The notes under the pieces were generated by a model. That model was given only the letters and a program-made list of their open reading frames with translations. It searched no databases and had not been told where the DNA came from. Of a DNA stretch of 64,000 nt, positions 41,987-50,007 are shown one piece after another. Position numbers and translations under genes: made by a program. The DNA comes from Streptomyces platensis. Its GTDB lineage: Bacteria; Actinomycetota; Actinomycetes; Streptomycetales; Streptomycetaceae. Location of the stretch: NCBI RefSeq assembly GCF_008704855.1, contig NZ_CP023691.1:6510001-6574000 (forward strand), in the 5' to 3' direction. Within the stretch, counting starts at the first letter, position 1; the number at the start of each line of letters is the position of its first letter.

Positions 41987-44008
41987 GTGCCCAACCTGCC
42001 TCTTCAGCCCCAACAGGGCCCCTCCACCTCGCACATGGTGGTCTGCGGCGACGATGCGCTGGCCCATCGACTGGCCGCCGACCTCCAGGACGTCTACGGC
42101 GAACGGGTGACGCTCGTCGTCCCCTCCGCCCGGGAACCACAGCGCCCCCGTATTCCGCCGCCGGCCCGCGCGCTGGGCCGGGCCGGCGCGCTGCTGGGCC
42201 GGGTGTCGGCGGCGATGGTGCGTCCCGCGCCGTTGTCGTCCGAGGCGGCCGGGGACGGGGCGGAGCCGGCGGAGGAGACGTTACGGATCCTGGAGGCGGC
42301 GCAGCCGGACGACGCGGCGCTGACCGAGGCCGGTATCGCCGGGGCGGGCGCGCTGGCCCTGGTCTACGACGACGATGAGCTCAACATCCATGCCGCGCTG
42401 CGCGCCCGCCGGCTCAACCCCCGGCTGCGGCTGGTCATCCGGCTCTACAACCGCAAACTCGGCCAGCATCTGGAGGAGTTGCTCGATCAGGCGGCGGCGG
42501 TCGCCGCGCTGGGTTCGGAGGACGCCGGGGACGCGGAGGGCGCCGACGCGTCCACGACGGTGCTGTCCGACGCCGACACCGTGGCCCCCGCGCTGGCGGG
42601 CGCCGCGGTCGCCGGTACCAGCAGGGTCATCGAGGCGGACGGGCTGCTGCTGCGGGCCGTGGAGCGTGCGCCGGTGCCACCCGGGCGGCCCGGTGAGCCC
42701 GGACTGTGCACCCTGGCGCTGCTGTCCGCGTCCGCCAACGACCCGGCGGGCGCGACCGGTTCGGCGGCGGGCGACGAGGGGCCCGTACTCCTGCCGGACG
42801 ATGCCGCGACGGCGGCCGCCGCCGGCTGCGGCACCGTCGTCCTGGAGACCGTCTCCTATACCGGCCGGCCCATACGGCGCCGATGGCTCCGTGGCCGGGG
42901 CGCACCGCTCGCGTCCCTCTTCTCCCGGCGGCTGCGCTGGTCCCTGGCCGGGGTCGTCGGTGCGGTGCTGGCGCTGGCCGTCGCGTCCTCCCTGACCATG
43001 GGCGAGGACCCGGTGCACGCCGTCTACCTCTCGCTGCTGGATCTCTTCGCGATCAACGACCCGGCCATCAACGATCCGGCGCCCCGCAAGGTGCTCCAGC
43101 TGCTGTCCGGGCTGACCGGGCTGTTGCTGCTGCCGGTGCTGGTCGCGGCGGCGTTCGAGGGGCTCGGCACCTTCCGCAGCGCCTCGGCACTGCGCCGTCC
43201 GCCGCGCGGGCTGTCGGGCCATGTGGTGCTGCTGGGCCTCGGCAAGGTCGGCACCCGGGTACTGGCGCGGCTGCACGAGATGGGCATCCCCGTGGTCTGC
43301 ATCGAGGGCGACCCGGAGGCCCGGGGCATCGCCCTGGCCCGCCGGCTGCGGGTGCCGACCGTCCTGGGGGACGTCACCCAGGAAGGTGTCCTGGAGGCCG
43401 CGATGATCGACCGAGCGGCCACCCTGCTAGCCCTGACCAGTGAGGACACCACGAATCTGGAGGCCTCCCTCTATGCCCGCTCGGTCAGCCCCCGGCTCCG
43501 GGTGACGCTGCGGCTGTTCGACGACCGGTTCGCCACCGCCGTCTACCGCACCCTGCGCGCCGCCCATCCAGGGGCGCTGACCCGCAGCCGGAGCGTCACC
43601 TACCTGGCCGCGCCCGCCTTCGCCGGCGCGATGATGGGGCGCCAGATTCTCGGGGCCATCCCGGTCGAGCGCCGGGTGCTGCTGATCGCCCGGTTCGAGG
43701 TACGGGGCCATGCCGCGCTGGAGGGCCGTACGGTCGCCGAGGTGCTGCGGCCGGGGCGGCTGCGGGTGCTGGCGGTCGACACCTCCACCCCCGACGACGC
43801 GGAGCCGGACACCGCGGGCACCGCCCCCGCACCCCCGCCGGCCGAGGAGCGCACACCGGCGCAGCTGGTGCACGAACTCGGCGACGACTATGTCCTGCGG
43901 CCGCAGGACCGGGTGCTGCTGGTCGCCACCCGGCAGGGGCTGGGCGAGCTGCACGCCCGGAACCGGCAGCCGGCGGCGGCCCGGCAGAGCGGGGCCCGGC
44001 AGGGGTGA
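41987..44008 (+). CDS. Two-RCK membrane protein resembling a K+ channel without a canonical filter
   Basis: This 673-aa protein has RCK_N-like domain 1 (about 15-250, 'HMVVCGDDALAHRLAADLQD'), TM1 (about 318-337, 'WSLAGVVGAVLALAVASSL'), a pore-helix-like segment ('DPVHAVYLSLLDLFAIND'), TM2 (about 372-395), then a second RCK_N (about 408-540, 'HVVLLGLGKVGTRVLARLHE') and RCK_C-like tail. In RCK channels the pore loop normally carries TVGYG; here it reads 'FAINDPAINDPA', a duplicated INDPA, so ion selectivity is doubtful. The GTG start at 41987 is weakly supported. It diverges from the trkA pair. Confidence 0.8.
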   Translation: MPNLPLQPQQGPSTSHMVVCGDDALAHRLAADLQDVYGERVTLVVPSAREPQRPRIPPPARALGRAGALLGRVSAAMVRPAPLSSEAAGDGAEPAEETLRILEAAQPDDAALTEAGIAGAGALALVYDDDELNIHAALRARRLNPRLRLVIRLYNRKLGQHLEELLDQAAAVAALGSEDAGDAEGADASTTVLSDADTVAPALAGAAVAGTSRVIEADGLLLRAVERAPVPPGRPGEPGLCTLALLSASANDPAGATGSAAGDEGPVLLPDDAATAAAAGCGTVVLETVSYTGRPIRRRWLRGRGAPLASLFSRRLRWSLAGVVGAVLALAVASSLTMGEDPVHAVYLSLLDLFAINDPAINDPAPRKVLQLLSGLTGLLLLPVLVAAAFEGLGTFRSASALRRPPRGLSGHVVLLGLGKVGTRVLARLHEMGIPVVCIEGDPEARGIALARRLRVPTVLGDVTQEGVLEAAMIDRAATLLALTSEDTTNLEASLYARSVSPRLRVTLRLFDDRFATAVYRTLRAAHPGALTRSRSVTYLAAPAFAGAMMGRQILGAIPVERRVLLIARFEVRGHAALEGRTVAEVLRPGRLRVLAVDTSTPDDAEPDTAGTAPAPPPAEERTPAQLVHELGDDYVLRPQDRVLLVATRQGLGELHARNRQPAAARQSGARQG

Positions 44009-44394
44009 CCACGAGGGGGCGGGCGACCGCGCACCGTAGTACGGCTGCGGTGCCGGAGCCCGCCGTACGGGACCGTGCCGCGGACGGAGCCCGTGGCGCC
44101 GGCCGCCCGCCCCACCGCCACGCCTGTCCGGCCCGCCTACCCCGTTGCCCCCGCCTCGCCTCCCCACCGTGACTCCGCCATCGCACCCAGTGACAGCACC
44201 GCCACTCCGTGACGAATGCCACGAAGGCGTCCTAGAGGGGGCCGTGACGTGCATATGACGTGCGGATCCTGTGGAGACGGGGCCGTGGCGCGCCCCCTCA
44301 GCAGGCCGGATGCGCCCCGCTCCGCTCCTCCGGCGCGCAGACCGTGCGGGCAGCGGGTGGGCGCGGGCCTTGACGAAGGCTTAGCATCCTCTGC
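44009..44394. other. Intergenic region upstream of the KimA-like gene, with direct repeats
   Basis: This 386-bp spacer has no gene. It contains TGACGTGC twice (44245-44252 and 44256-44263) with starts 11 bp apart, i.e. on one face of the helix, about 140 bp before the transporter GTG. This is a plausible operator. No ydaO-like aptamer motifs were found here. Confidence 0.5.
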
Positions 44395-46446
44395 GTGTCC
44401 AAACTGACCGACGTGCCCAAACGGATCTTGATCGGGCGCGCACTGCGCAGCGACAAGCTCGGGGAAACCCTGCTTCCCAAGCGCATCGCACTCCCCGTCT
44501 TCGCCTCCGACCCGCTGTCCTCCGTGGCGTATGCGCCGGGCGAGGTGCTGCTCGTCCTGTCCATCGCGGGTGTGTCTGCGTACAGCTTCAGCCCCTGGAT
44601 CGCGGTCGCGGTCGTGGTGCTGATGTTCACCGTCGTCGCGTCGTACCGGCAGAACGTGCACGCCTACCCGAGCGGTGGCGGCGACTACGAGGTCGCCAAC
44701 ACCAACCTCGGCCCCAAGGCCGGTCTCACCGTCGCCAGCGCGCTGCTCGTCGACTATGTGCTGACCGTCGCGGTCTCCATCTCCTCCGGAGTGGAGAACC
44801 TGGGCTCCGCGATCCCGTTCGTCGTCGAGCACAAAACCCTGTGCGCGGTCGCCATCATCGTGCTGCTGACGCTGATGAACCTGCGCGGCGTCAAGGAGTC
44901 GGGCAAGCTCTTCGCGATCCCGACCTATGTCTTCGTGGCCGGCGTCTTCATCATGATCGCCTGGGGTGTGATCCGCGGCGTCGTCATGGGCGACACCATG
45001 AAGGCCCCCACCGCCGACTACACCATCCACGCCGAACAGGGCGGGCTGGCCGGCTTCGCGCTCATCTTCCTTCTCCTGCGCGCCTTCTCCTCCGGCTGTG
45101 CGGCGCTCACCGGCGTCGAGGCGATCTCCAACGGCGTCCCCGCCTTCCGCAAGCCGAAGTCCAAGAACGCGGCGACCACCCTCGCCCTCATGGGCGGCCT
45201 GGCCGTCACCATGTTCTGCGGCATCATCGGCCTGGCCATGGCCACCAACGTCAGGATGGCCGAGAACCCGGCCACCGACCTGCTCCTCCACGGCAAGCCG
45301 ATCGGCTCCGGCTACACCCAGAACCCGGTCATCTCGCAGGTCGCCGAGGCGGTCTTCGGCAAGGGCAGCTTCCTCTTCATCATCCTCGCCGCCGCCACCG
45401 CCCTGGTGCTGTTCCTGGCCGCCAACACCGCCTACAACGGCTTCCCGCTGCTCGGCTCGATCCTCGCCCAGGACCGCTATCTGCCGCGCCAGCTGCACAC
45501 CCGCGGTGACCGTCTGGCGTTCTCCAACGGCATCGTCCTGCTGGCCGGCGCCGCCGCGATCCTCGTCTACCTCTACGGCGCGGACTCCACCCGGCTCATC
45601 CAGCTCTACATCGTCGGCGTGTTCGTCTCCTTCACGCTCAGCCAGATCGGCATGGTCCGGCACTGGAACCGCCATCTGATCACCGAGAAGGACCCGGCCA
45701 AGCGCCGCCGTATGCACCGCTCGCGCGCCATCAACGCCTTCGGTGCCTTCTTCACCGGCCTGGTGCTCGTGGTCGTCCTCCTGACCAAGTTCACCCACGG
45801 CGCCTGGGTCGCGCTGCTCGGCATGGTCATCTTCTTTGTGACGATGTCCGCGATCCGCCGCCACTACGACCGGGTCGCCGACGAGATCGCCGCCGAGGAC
45901 ACCCCCGACGACGATGTGGTCCGCCCCTCCCGGGTGCACTCCCTCGTCCTGGTCTCCAAGGTGCACAAGCCCACCCTGCGCGCCCTGAACTACGCCAAGC
46001 TGATGCGCTCCGACAGCCTCGAAGCGGTCAGCGTGGACGTGGACCAGGCCGACACCAGGGCCCTGCGGGAGGAGTGGGAGCGCCGCGGCATCGAGGTGCC
46101 GCTGAAGGTCCTGGCCTCCCCGTACCGCGAGATCACCCGGCCGATCATCGACTACGTCAAGTCGCTGCGCCGCCAGAGCCCGCGCGACGCCGTCTCCGTC
46201 TACATCCCGGAGTACGTCGTCGGCCACTGGTACGAGCACCTGCTCCACAACCAGTCCGCCCTGCGCCTCAAGGGCCGTCTCCTCTTCACCCCCGGCGTCA
46301 TGGTCACCTCGGTGCCCTGGCAGCTGGACTCCTCCGAGGCCGCCAAGCTGCGCGCCCGCAAGCGCGCGGAGTGGAACGCTCCGGGTGCGGTCCGCCGTGG
46401 CCCGGTGGCCCAGCCGAAGAAGGAGAAGGCCGCCACCAAGAAGTAG
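44395..46446 (+). CDS. APC-superfamily permease, KimA-like K+ importer candidate
   Basis: This 683-aa polytopic membrane protein has 12 probable TM helices (about 35-480) and a long soluble C-terminal domain (about 500-683). It resembles Bacillus subtilis KimA, a K+/H+ symporter: 'LSSVAYAPGEVLLVL', 'SYRQNVHAYPSGGGDYEVAN', 'LLVDYVLTVAVSISSG', 'RAFSSGCAALTGVEAISN' and 'DRLAFSNGIVLL' align in order. The same group is often annotated only as amino acid permease, so K+ transport is inference, strengthened by flanking trkA, RCK and kdp genes. Cytosolic C-terminal domains of KimA bind c-di-AMP in Firmicutes. The GTG at 44395 opens the conserved N-terminus. Confidence 0.85.
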   Translation: MSKLTDVPKRILIGRALRSDKLGETLLPKRIALPVFASDPLSSVAYAPGEVLLVLSIAGVSAYSFSPWIAVAVVVLMFTVVASYRQNVHAYPSGGGDYEVANTNLGPKAGLTVASALLVDYVLTVAVSISSGVENLGSAIPFVVEHKTLCAVAIIVLLTLMNLRGVKESGKLFAIPTYVFVAGVFIMIAWGVIRGVVMGDTMKAPTADYTIHAEQGGLAGFALIFLLLRAFSSGCAALTGVEAISNGVPAFRKPKSKNAATTLALMGGLAVTMFCGIIGLAMATNVRMAENPATDLLLHGKPIGSGYTQNPVISQVAEAVFGKGSFLFIILAAATALVLFLAANTAYNGFPLLGSILAQDRYLPRQLHTRGDRLAFSNGIVLLAGAAAILVYLYGADSTRLIQLYIVGVFVSFTLSQIGMVRHWNRHLITEKDPAKRRRMHRSRAINAFGAFFTGLVLVVVLLTKFTHGAWVALLGMVIFFVTMSAIRRHYDRVADEIAAEDTPDDDVVRPSRVHSLVLVSKVHKPTLRALNYAKLMRSDSLEAVSVDVDQADTRALREEWERRGIEVPLKVLASPYREITRPIIDYVKSLRRQSPRDAVSVYIPEYVVGHWYEHLLHNQSALRLKGRLLFTPGVMVTSVPWQLDSSEAAKLRARKRAEWNAPGAVRRGPVAQPKKEKAATKK

Positions 46447-46459
46447 CGCGGGCTTTCCG

Positions 46460-46501
46460 CCGTGCCCCGGTGGTGGTCGTCCGCGCCGGGCCGGGGCACG
46501 G
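46460..46501 (+). terminator. Hairpin after the KimA-like gene
   Basis: An 11-bp perfect stem (CCGTGCCCCGG / CCGGGGCACGG) with a 20-nt loop begins 14 nt past the stop codon. Confidence 0.65.
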
Positions 46502-46588
46502 CCCACGGGACGTAGACTTGACGGCTGGCCTCCCTCCGGAGGCCGGCCCCCGTCCCCGCTCACCACCCACCTCAGGAGCCCTCCCGCC

Positions 46589-47917
46589 ATGCAGGCAGAA
46601 CCCAAGAAGTCGCTGGTCGGCGAGGAGTACGAGGTCGAGGTCGGCCCGGTCGCCCACGGCGGCCACTGCATCGCCCGCACCGACGAGGGCCAGGTCCTCT
46701 TCGTACGGCATGCGCTGCCCGGCGAGCGCGTCATCGCCCGCGTCACCGACGGCGAGGAGGGCGCCCGCTTCCTGCGCACCGACGCCGTCTCGATCCTGGA
46801 GCCCTCCAAGGACCGGGTCGAGGCCCCCTGCCCCTTCTCCGGCCCCGGCCGCTGCGGCGGCTGCGACTGGCAGCACGCCGCCCCCGGCGCCCAGCGCCGC
46901 CTGAAGTCCGCGGTGATCGCCGAACAGCTCCAGCGCCTGGCCGGGCTCTCCCCCGAGGACGCGGGCTGGGACGGCACCGTCGAGCCCGCCCCCGGTGACA
47001 AGGTCGCCAAGGGCGAGGTGCCGGCCTGGCGCACCCGCGTCCAGTACGCGGTGGACGCCGACGGTCACGCGGGCCTGCGCAAGCACCGCTCCCACGACAT
47101 CGAGCCGGTCACCCACTGCATGATCGCCGCCCCGGGAGTCACCGAACTCGGCATCGAGAAGCGGGAGTGGCCGCAGATCGCCACCGTTGAGGCGATCGCG
47201 GCCACCGGCTCCCACGACCGCCAGGTCATCCTCACCCCCCGCCCCGGCGGCCGCCTCCCGATCGTCGAACTCGACAAGCCGGTCTCGGTCATGCGGGTGG
47301 GGGAGAAGGACGGCGGCGTGCACCGCGTCCACGGCCGCCCCTTCGTCCGCGAACGGGCCGCCGACCGCACCTGGCGGGTCGGCAACGGCGGCTTCTGGCA
47401 GGTCCACCCGAAGGCCGCCGACCTCCTGGTCGACGCCGTCATGCGGGGCCTGATGCCCAAGAAGGGCGACATGGCCCTCGACCTGTACTGCGGCGTCGGC
47501 CTCTTCGCCGGCGCCCTCGCCGAACGCGTCGGCGACAAGGGCGCGGTCCTCGGCATCGAATCCGGCAAGCGCGCCGTCGAGGACGCCCGTCACAACCTCC
47601 AGGACCTCGACCGCGTCCGCATCGAACACGGCAAGGTCGACCAGATCCTGCCCCGCACCGGCATCACCGACGTCGACCTCATCGTCCTCGACCCACCCCG
47701 CGCCGGCGCCGGCAAAGCCACCGTCACCCACCTCGCCTCCCTCACCCCCCGCCGCATCGCCTACGTGGCCTGCGACCCGGCCGCCCTCGCCCGCGACCTC
47801 AAGTACTTCGCGGAGGCGGGCTATGCGCCGCGGCGGATGCGGGCGTTTGATTTGTTTCCGATGACGCATCATGTGGAGTGTGTGGTGGTGCTGGAGAGGG
47901 CCGACAAGGGCCGCTGA
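46589..47917 (+). CDS. TRAM-domain 23S rRNA/tRNA m5U methyltransferase (RlmD/RumA type)
   Basis: This 442-aa SAM-dependent methyltransferase forms 5-methyluridine in RNA. Domains are TRAM (about 8-68), a [4Fe-4S] cluster region with Cys81, Cys89 and Cys92 ('CPFSGPGRCGGCDWQH') plus a later Cys in 'VTHCMIA', and a Rossmann methyltransferase with SAM motif 'ALDLYCGVGLFAGALAE', 'VLDPPRAGAG' and catalytic Cys395 in 'AYVACDPAALARDL'. The target RNA position is unknown. The ATG at 46589 follows CAGGAG. The last ~100 bp switch to G/T-ending codons unlike the body of the gene, right at the border of the defence island. Confidence 0.94.
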   Translation: MQAEPKKSLVGEEYEVEVGPVAHGGHCIARTDEGQVLFVRHALPGERVIARVTDGEEGARFLRTDAVSILEPSKDRVEAPCPFSGPGRCGGCDWQHAAPGAQRRLKSAVIAEQLQRLAGLSPEDAGWDGTVEPAPGDKVAKGEVPAWRTRVQYAVDADGHAGLRKHRSHDIEPVTHCMIAAPGVTELGIEKREWPQIATVEAIAATGSHDRQVILTPRPGGRLPIVELDKPVSVMRVGEKDGGVHRVHGRPFVRERAADRTWRVGNGGFWQVHPKAADLLVDAVMRGLMPKKGDMALDLYCGVGLFAGALAERVGDKGAVLGIESGKRAVEDARHNLQDLDRVRIEHGKVDQILPRTGITDVDLIVLDPPRAGAGKATVTHLASLTPRRIAYVACDPAALARDLKYFAEAGYAPRRMRAFDLFPMTHHVECVVVLERADKGR

Positions 47918-48297
47918 CCTGCGATTTATCGCCAAGAGGCGAATGGGCCGACCGTGGTGCCAGCCTTCCTCTCCGGATCCCTGGCGCCGAGTGACGCTCG
48001 ATGTGATGGCCTGTCAGATGGCACTCCGTGCACTCCGATCGTGCGGCGATTGTCATGGCCACGGCCCAGGTGTGGAATCGGAGGTGCCCGCGTCGGCGTA
48101 AGACCGCGGGCGGGGGACGTTCGTCGTCGATTCAACTTGCTCTGGGTGACCAGGCTCAAGAAGGTCTCCCCGCGGACGGGGGCTTTCGTACGTCTGCCCG
48201 GCGATCGGATCGCACGGAACCCGGCAAGCAGTGCGTTGGTTGCCGAAGGTCTGGGCGACCGCATGGCATGTGGCGCGAAGGATTCCTCCCGGTCCTT
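47918..48297. other. Island border spacer, nothing recognised
   Basis: These 380 bp lie between the RNA methyltransferase and the first accessory gene. They contain no tRNA, integrase, IS end or codon-biased frame on either strand. A short TCGCC-AAGA-GGCGA hairpin near 47937 is too small to call a terminator. GC is lower than in the flanking core genes. Confidence 0.45.
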
Positions 48298-49890
48298 TCA
48301 GCGCCTGGCACTCTGCCATTCCTCGAAGACCAGCCAGAGATCACGAGGCCAGGACAAGGTCAGCGGGTCGAAGGAAAAGGAGTGGACAGTCGCCTCCCTC
48401 CACAGATCTTCGGCGCGCTCGGCCTCGTCCGCGAGGAGACGCGCGCTTGCCGCATGTCCACGAGCTCTGGCGTAGTCACGTTCGCTCGCGGCACTCGTCA
48501 AGTCGGGCCACAGCTCCCAGACCAAGTGCTGCTGTAGCTTGCGCAGGTGATCGCCGGCTTTCTGGCGGACCGCGTCGGCCAGATCCTGGTTCACCTCGAT
48601 CGACATGTCGTCGAGCTCTTCGAGCCGGTCCTCGTTCCAGCCGTGCTTCCCTATGAGGTCCTGCCAACGGCGCCAGGCTCGTTCCCCCTCCTGCTGCACA
48701 TACTTCTCCAGTTCCTCCCGAGCCAACCGAGGGATTTCCTCGTCGCCCACAGCGTCGAGGCCGGAATGCGGACTCGGGCTCGTGTCGTCGCCGTACCTGA
48801 TCCGGGTGAGGACCTCCAGGAGGTCGAGACTGGATGAGAGGTTCTCGGCGCGGGCCACGCCACAGATATCGGCGATGTCCTGGGCGACGCCTTCCCGGTC
48901 GGTCTCCGCGATGTGGTTGTCCAGCTGGTCACCCAACCAATCCGCCGAGCCGCGGCTGATCAGGTCGTCCAGGATTTCTTCGATCGTCGACTCGAGCCGC
49001 ACCACCATGGCTTCCGGAGTCTCGCGATCCCTCCGAGCGGCGGATTCACGCTCAGCCTGCTTGGCAGCCTCTCGGTGCTGACCGCGCGCTGTCCGGCCCG
49101 ACGGCAGGCGCGTCTGCAGAGCGCGCATCTTCTCGGCCTCAACCAGGTCGATCCCCTCGAGCAGGCTGATGGCTTGCATGCGGTGCCCTGCCTGGGCGAG
49201 GGGATCCGAAGCGAGACTCCGGAGCAGGGCCACGCCGTCTTTAGGGGCGCGTCGGGCCACGGCGGCCGCCAGAGCCAGACGGTCCGCACTCGGAGCCTGC
49301 GGATGGGCGACAAGTCGTTCGAGGGAGTCGGGTACATATCCGGCGGGGTGATCGTGTTCGGCGAGTGCCAGGCCGACCTTCAGGCGGGTGGTGAGAGCGG
49401 CGGTCTCGTCGGCGATAAAGAGGTGTGCGGTCCATACGGCCCACCCCTCGCGCACGGCGTCCGCGAGCCAGCCCCAGCCGTTTTTGGGTAGGAGGCTTCG
49501 AGCCTCCGCATAACCCGCTTCGTCTGCGCGGTGTACCAGGTCGTCCGCTGCCCGATGACGCAGGCCGGCGGGGACGCCCTTCGTCCCCGCGACATAGCAG
49601 AGTCCGACCGTGTACTCGGTGTAGGTGAAGTCCGGTCGCTCGAAGCCGACCCTCGACTCCCGGGCGATGCGTTGCAGGTCGTGATGCCAAGGGCCGTCGG
49701 CGCCTACTACGAACGATGCCGCTGCCATCGCCGAACCGCCGCGGATCGAGCATGCCTTCAGGCTGCTGGTGCGCCAGTTGTCGGCGAGCGAGTCGTCGGC
49801 GAGGCGAGTCAGACAGGTCTCGACGAAATGGTCAGGTTGCCTCCGGCGGGCTGGTACCTCGCAGTCCGGCAGCAGTTCGGGCCTCTCCAT
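48298..49890 (-). CDS. Unrecognised defence-island protein, helical, about 530 aa
   Basis: I do not recognise this protein. The N-terminal part (about 1-120) contains 'DHFVETCLTRLADDSLADNW' and 'AAASFVVGADGPWHHDLQRI'. The middle (about 130-330) looks like helical repeats ('WLADAVREGWAVWTAHLFIA', 'LALAAAVARRAPKDGVALLR'), and the C-terminal third is highly charged and helical, with 'EKYVQQEGERAWRRWQDLIG' and 'LQQHLVWELWPDLTSAASER'. No nuclease, ATPase, transmembrane or signal-peptide motif was seen. It follows the DGQHR-family gene on the same strand after 117 nt. I prefer the ATG at 49890 (GGGGAG just upstream) to 49944. Codon use is less C-biased than the core genes, fitting horizontal transfer. 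Confidence 0.7.
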   Translation of the reverse strand: MERPELLPDCEVPARRRQPDHFVETCLTRLADDSLADNWRTSSLKACSIRGGSAMAAASFVVGADGPWHHDLQRIARESRVGFERPDFTYTEYTVGLCYVAGTKGVPAGLRHRAADDLVHRADEAGYAEARSLLPKNGWGWLADAVREGWAVWTAHLFIADETAALTTRLKVGLALAEHDHPAGYVPDSLERLVAHPQAPSADRLALAAAVARRAPKDGVALLRSLASDPLAQAGHRMQAISLLEGIDLVEAEKMRALQTRLPSGRTARGQHREAAKQAERESAARRDRETPEAMVVRLESTIEEILDDLISRGSADWLGDQLDNHIAETDREGVAQDIADICGVARAENLSSSLDLLEVLTRIRYGDDTSPSPHSGLDAVGDEEIPRLAREELEKYVQQEGERAWRRWQDLIGKHGWNEDRLEELDDMSIEVNQDLADAVRQKAGDHLRKLQQHLVWELWPDLTSAASERDYARARGHAASARLLADEAERAEDLWREATVHSFSFDPLTLSWPRDLWLVFEEWQSARR

Positions 49891-50007
49891 GCTCCCCACG
49901 GGCGCCTCCTTGATCGACGAGCACGGGCATCCTAACTCCGGCACTCTTTGCCTGATGTCGGCCCAACGCAGCCTGGCCTCAGGGCAGTTCGGCAGCCAAG
50001 CGCCTGG

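Noticed and set aside
47926..48264. 112-codon minus-strand frame in the island border
   Set aside because: No codon bias, no ribosome binding site and arginine/proline-rich composition; not a convincing gene or identifiable transposase remnant.
47918..48297. tRNA or integrase attachment site at the island edge
   Set aside because: No cloverleaf-like sequence, integrase gene or terminal direct repeat could be found.
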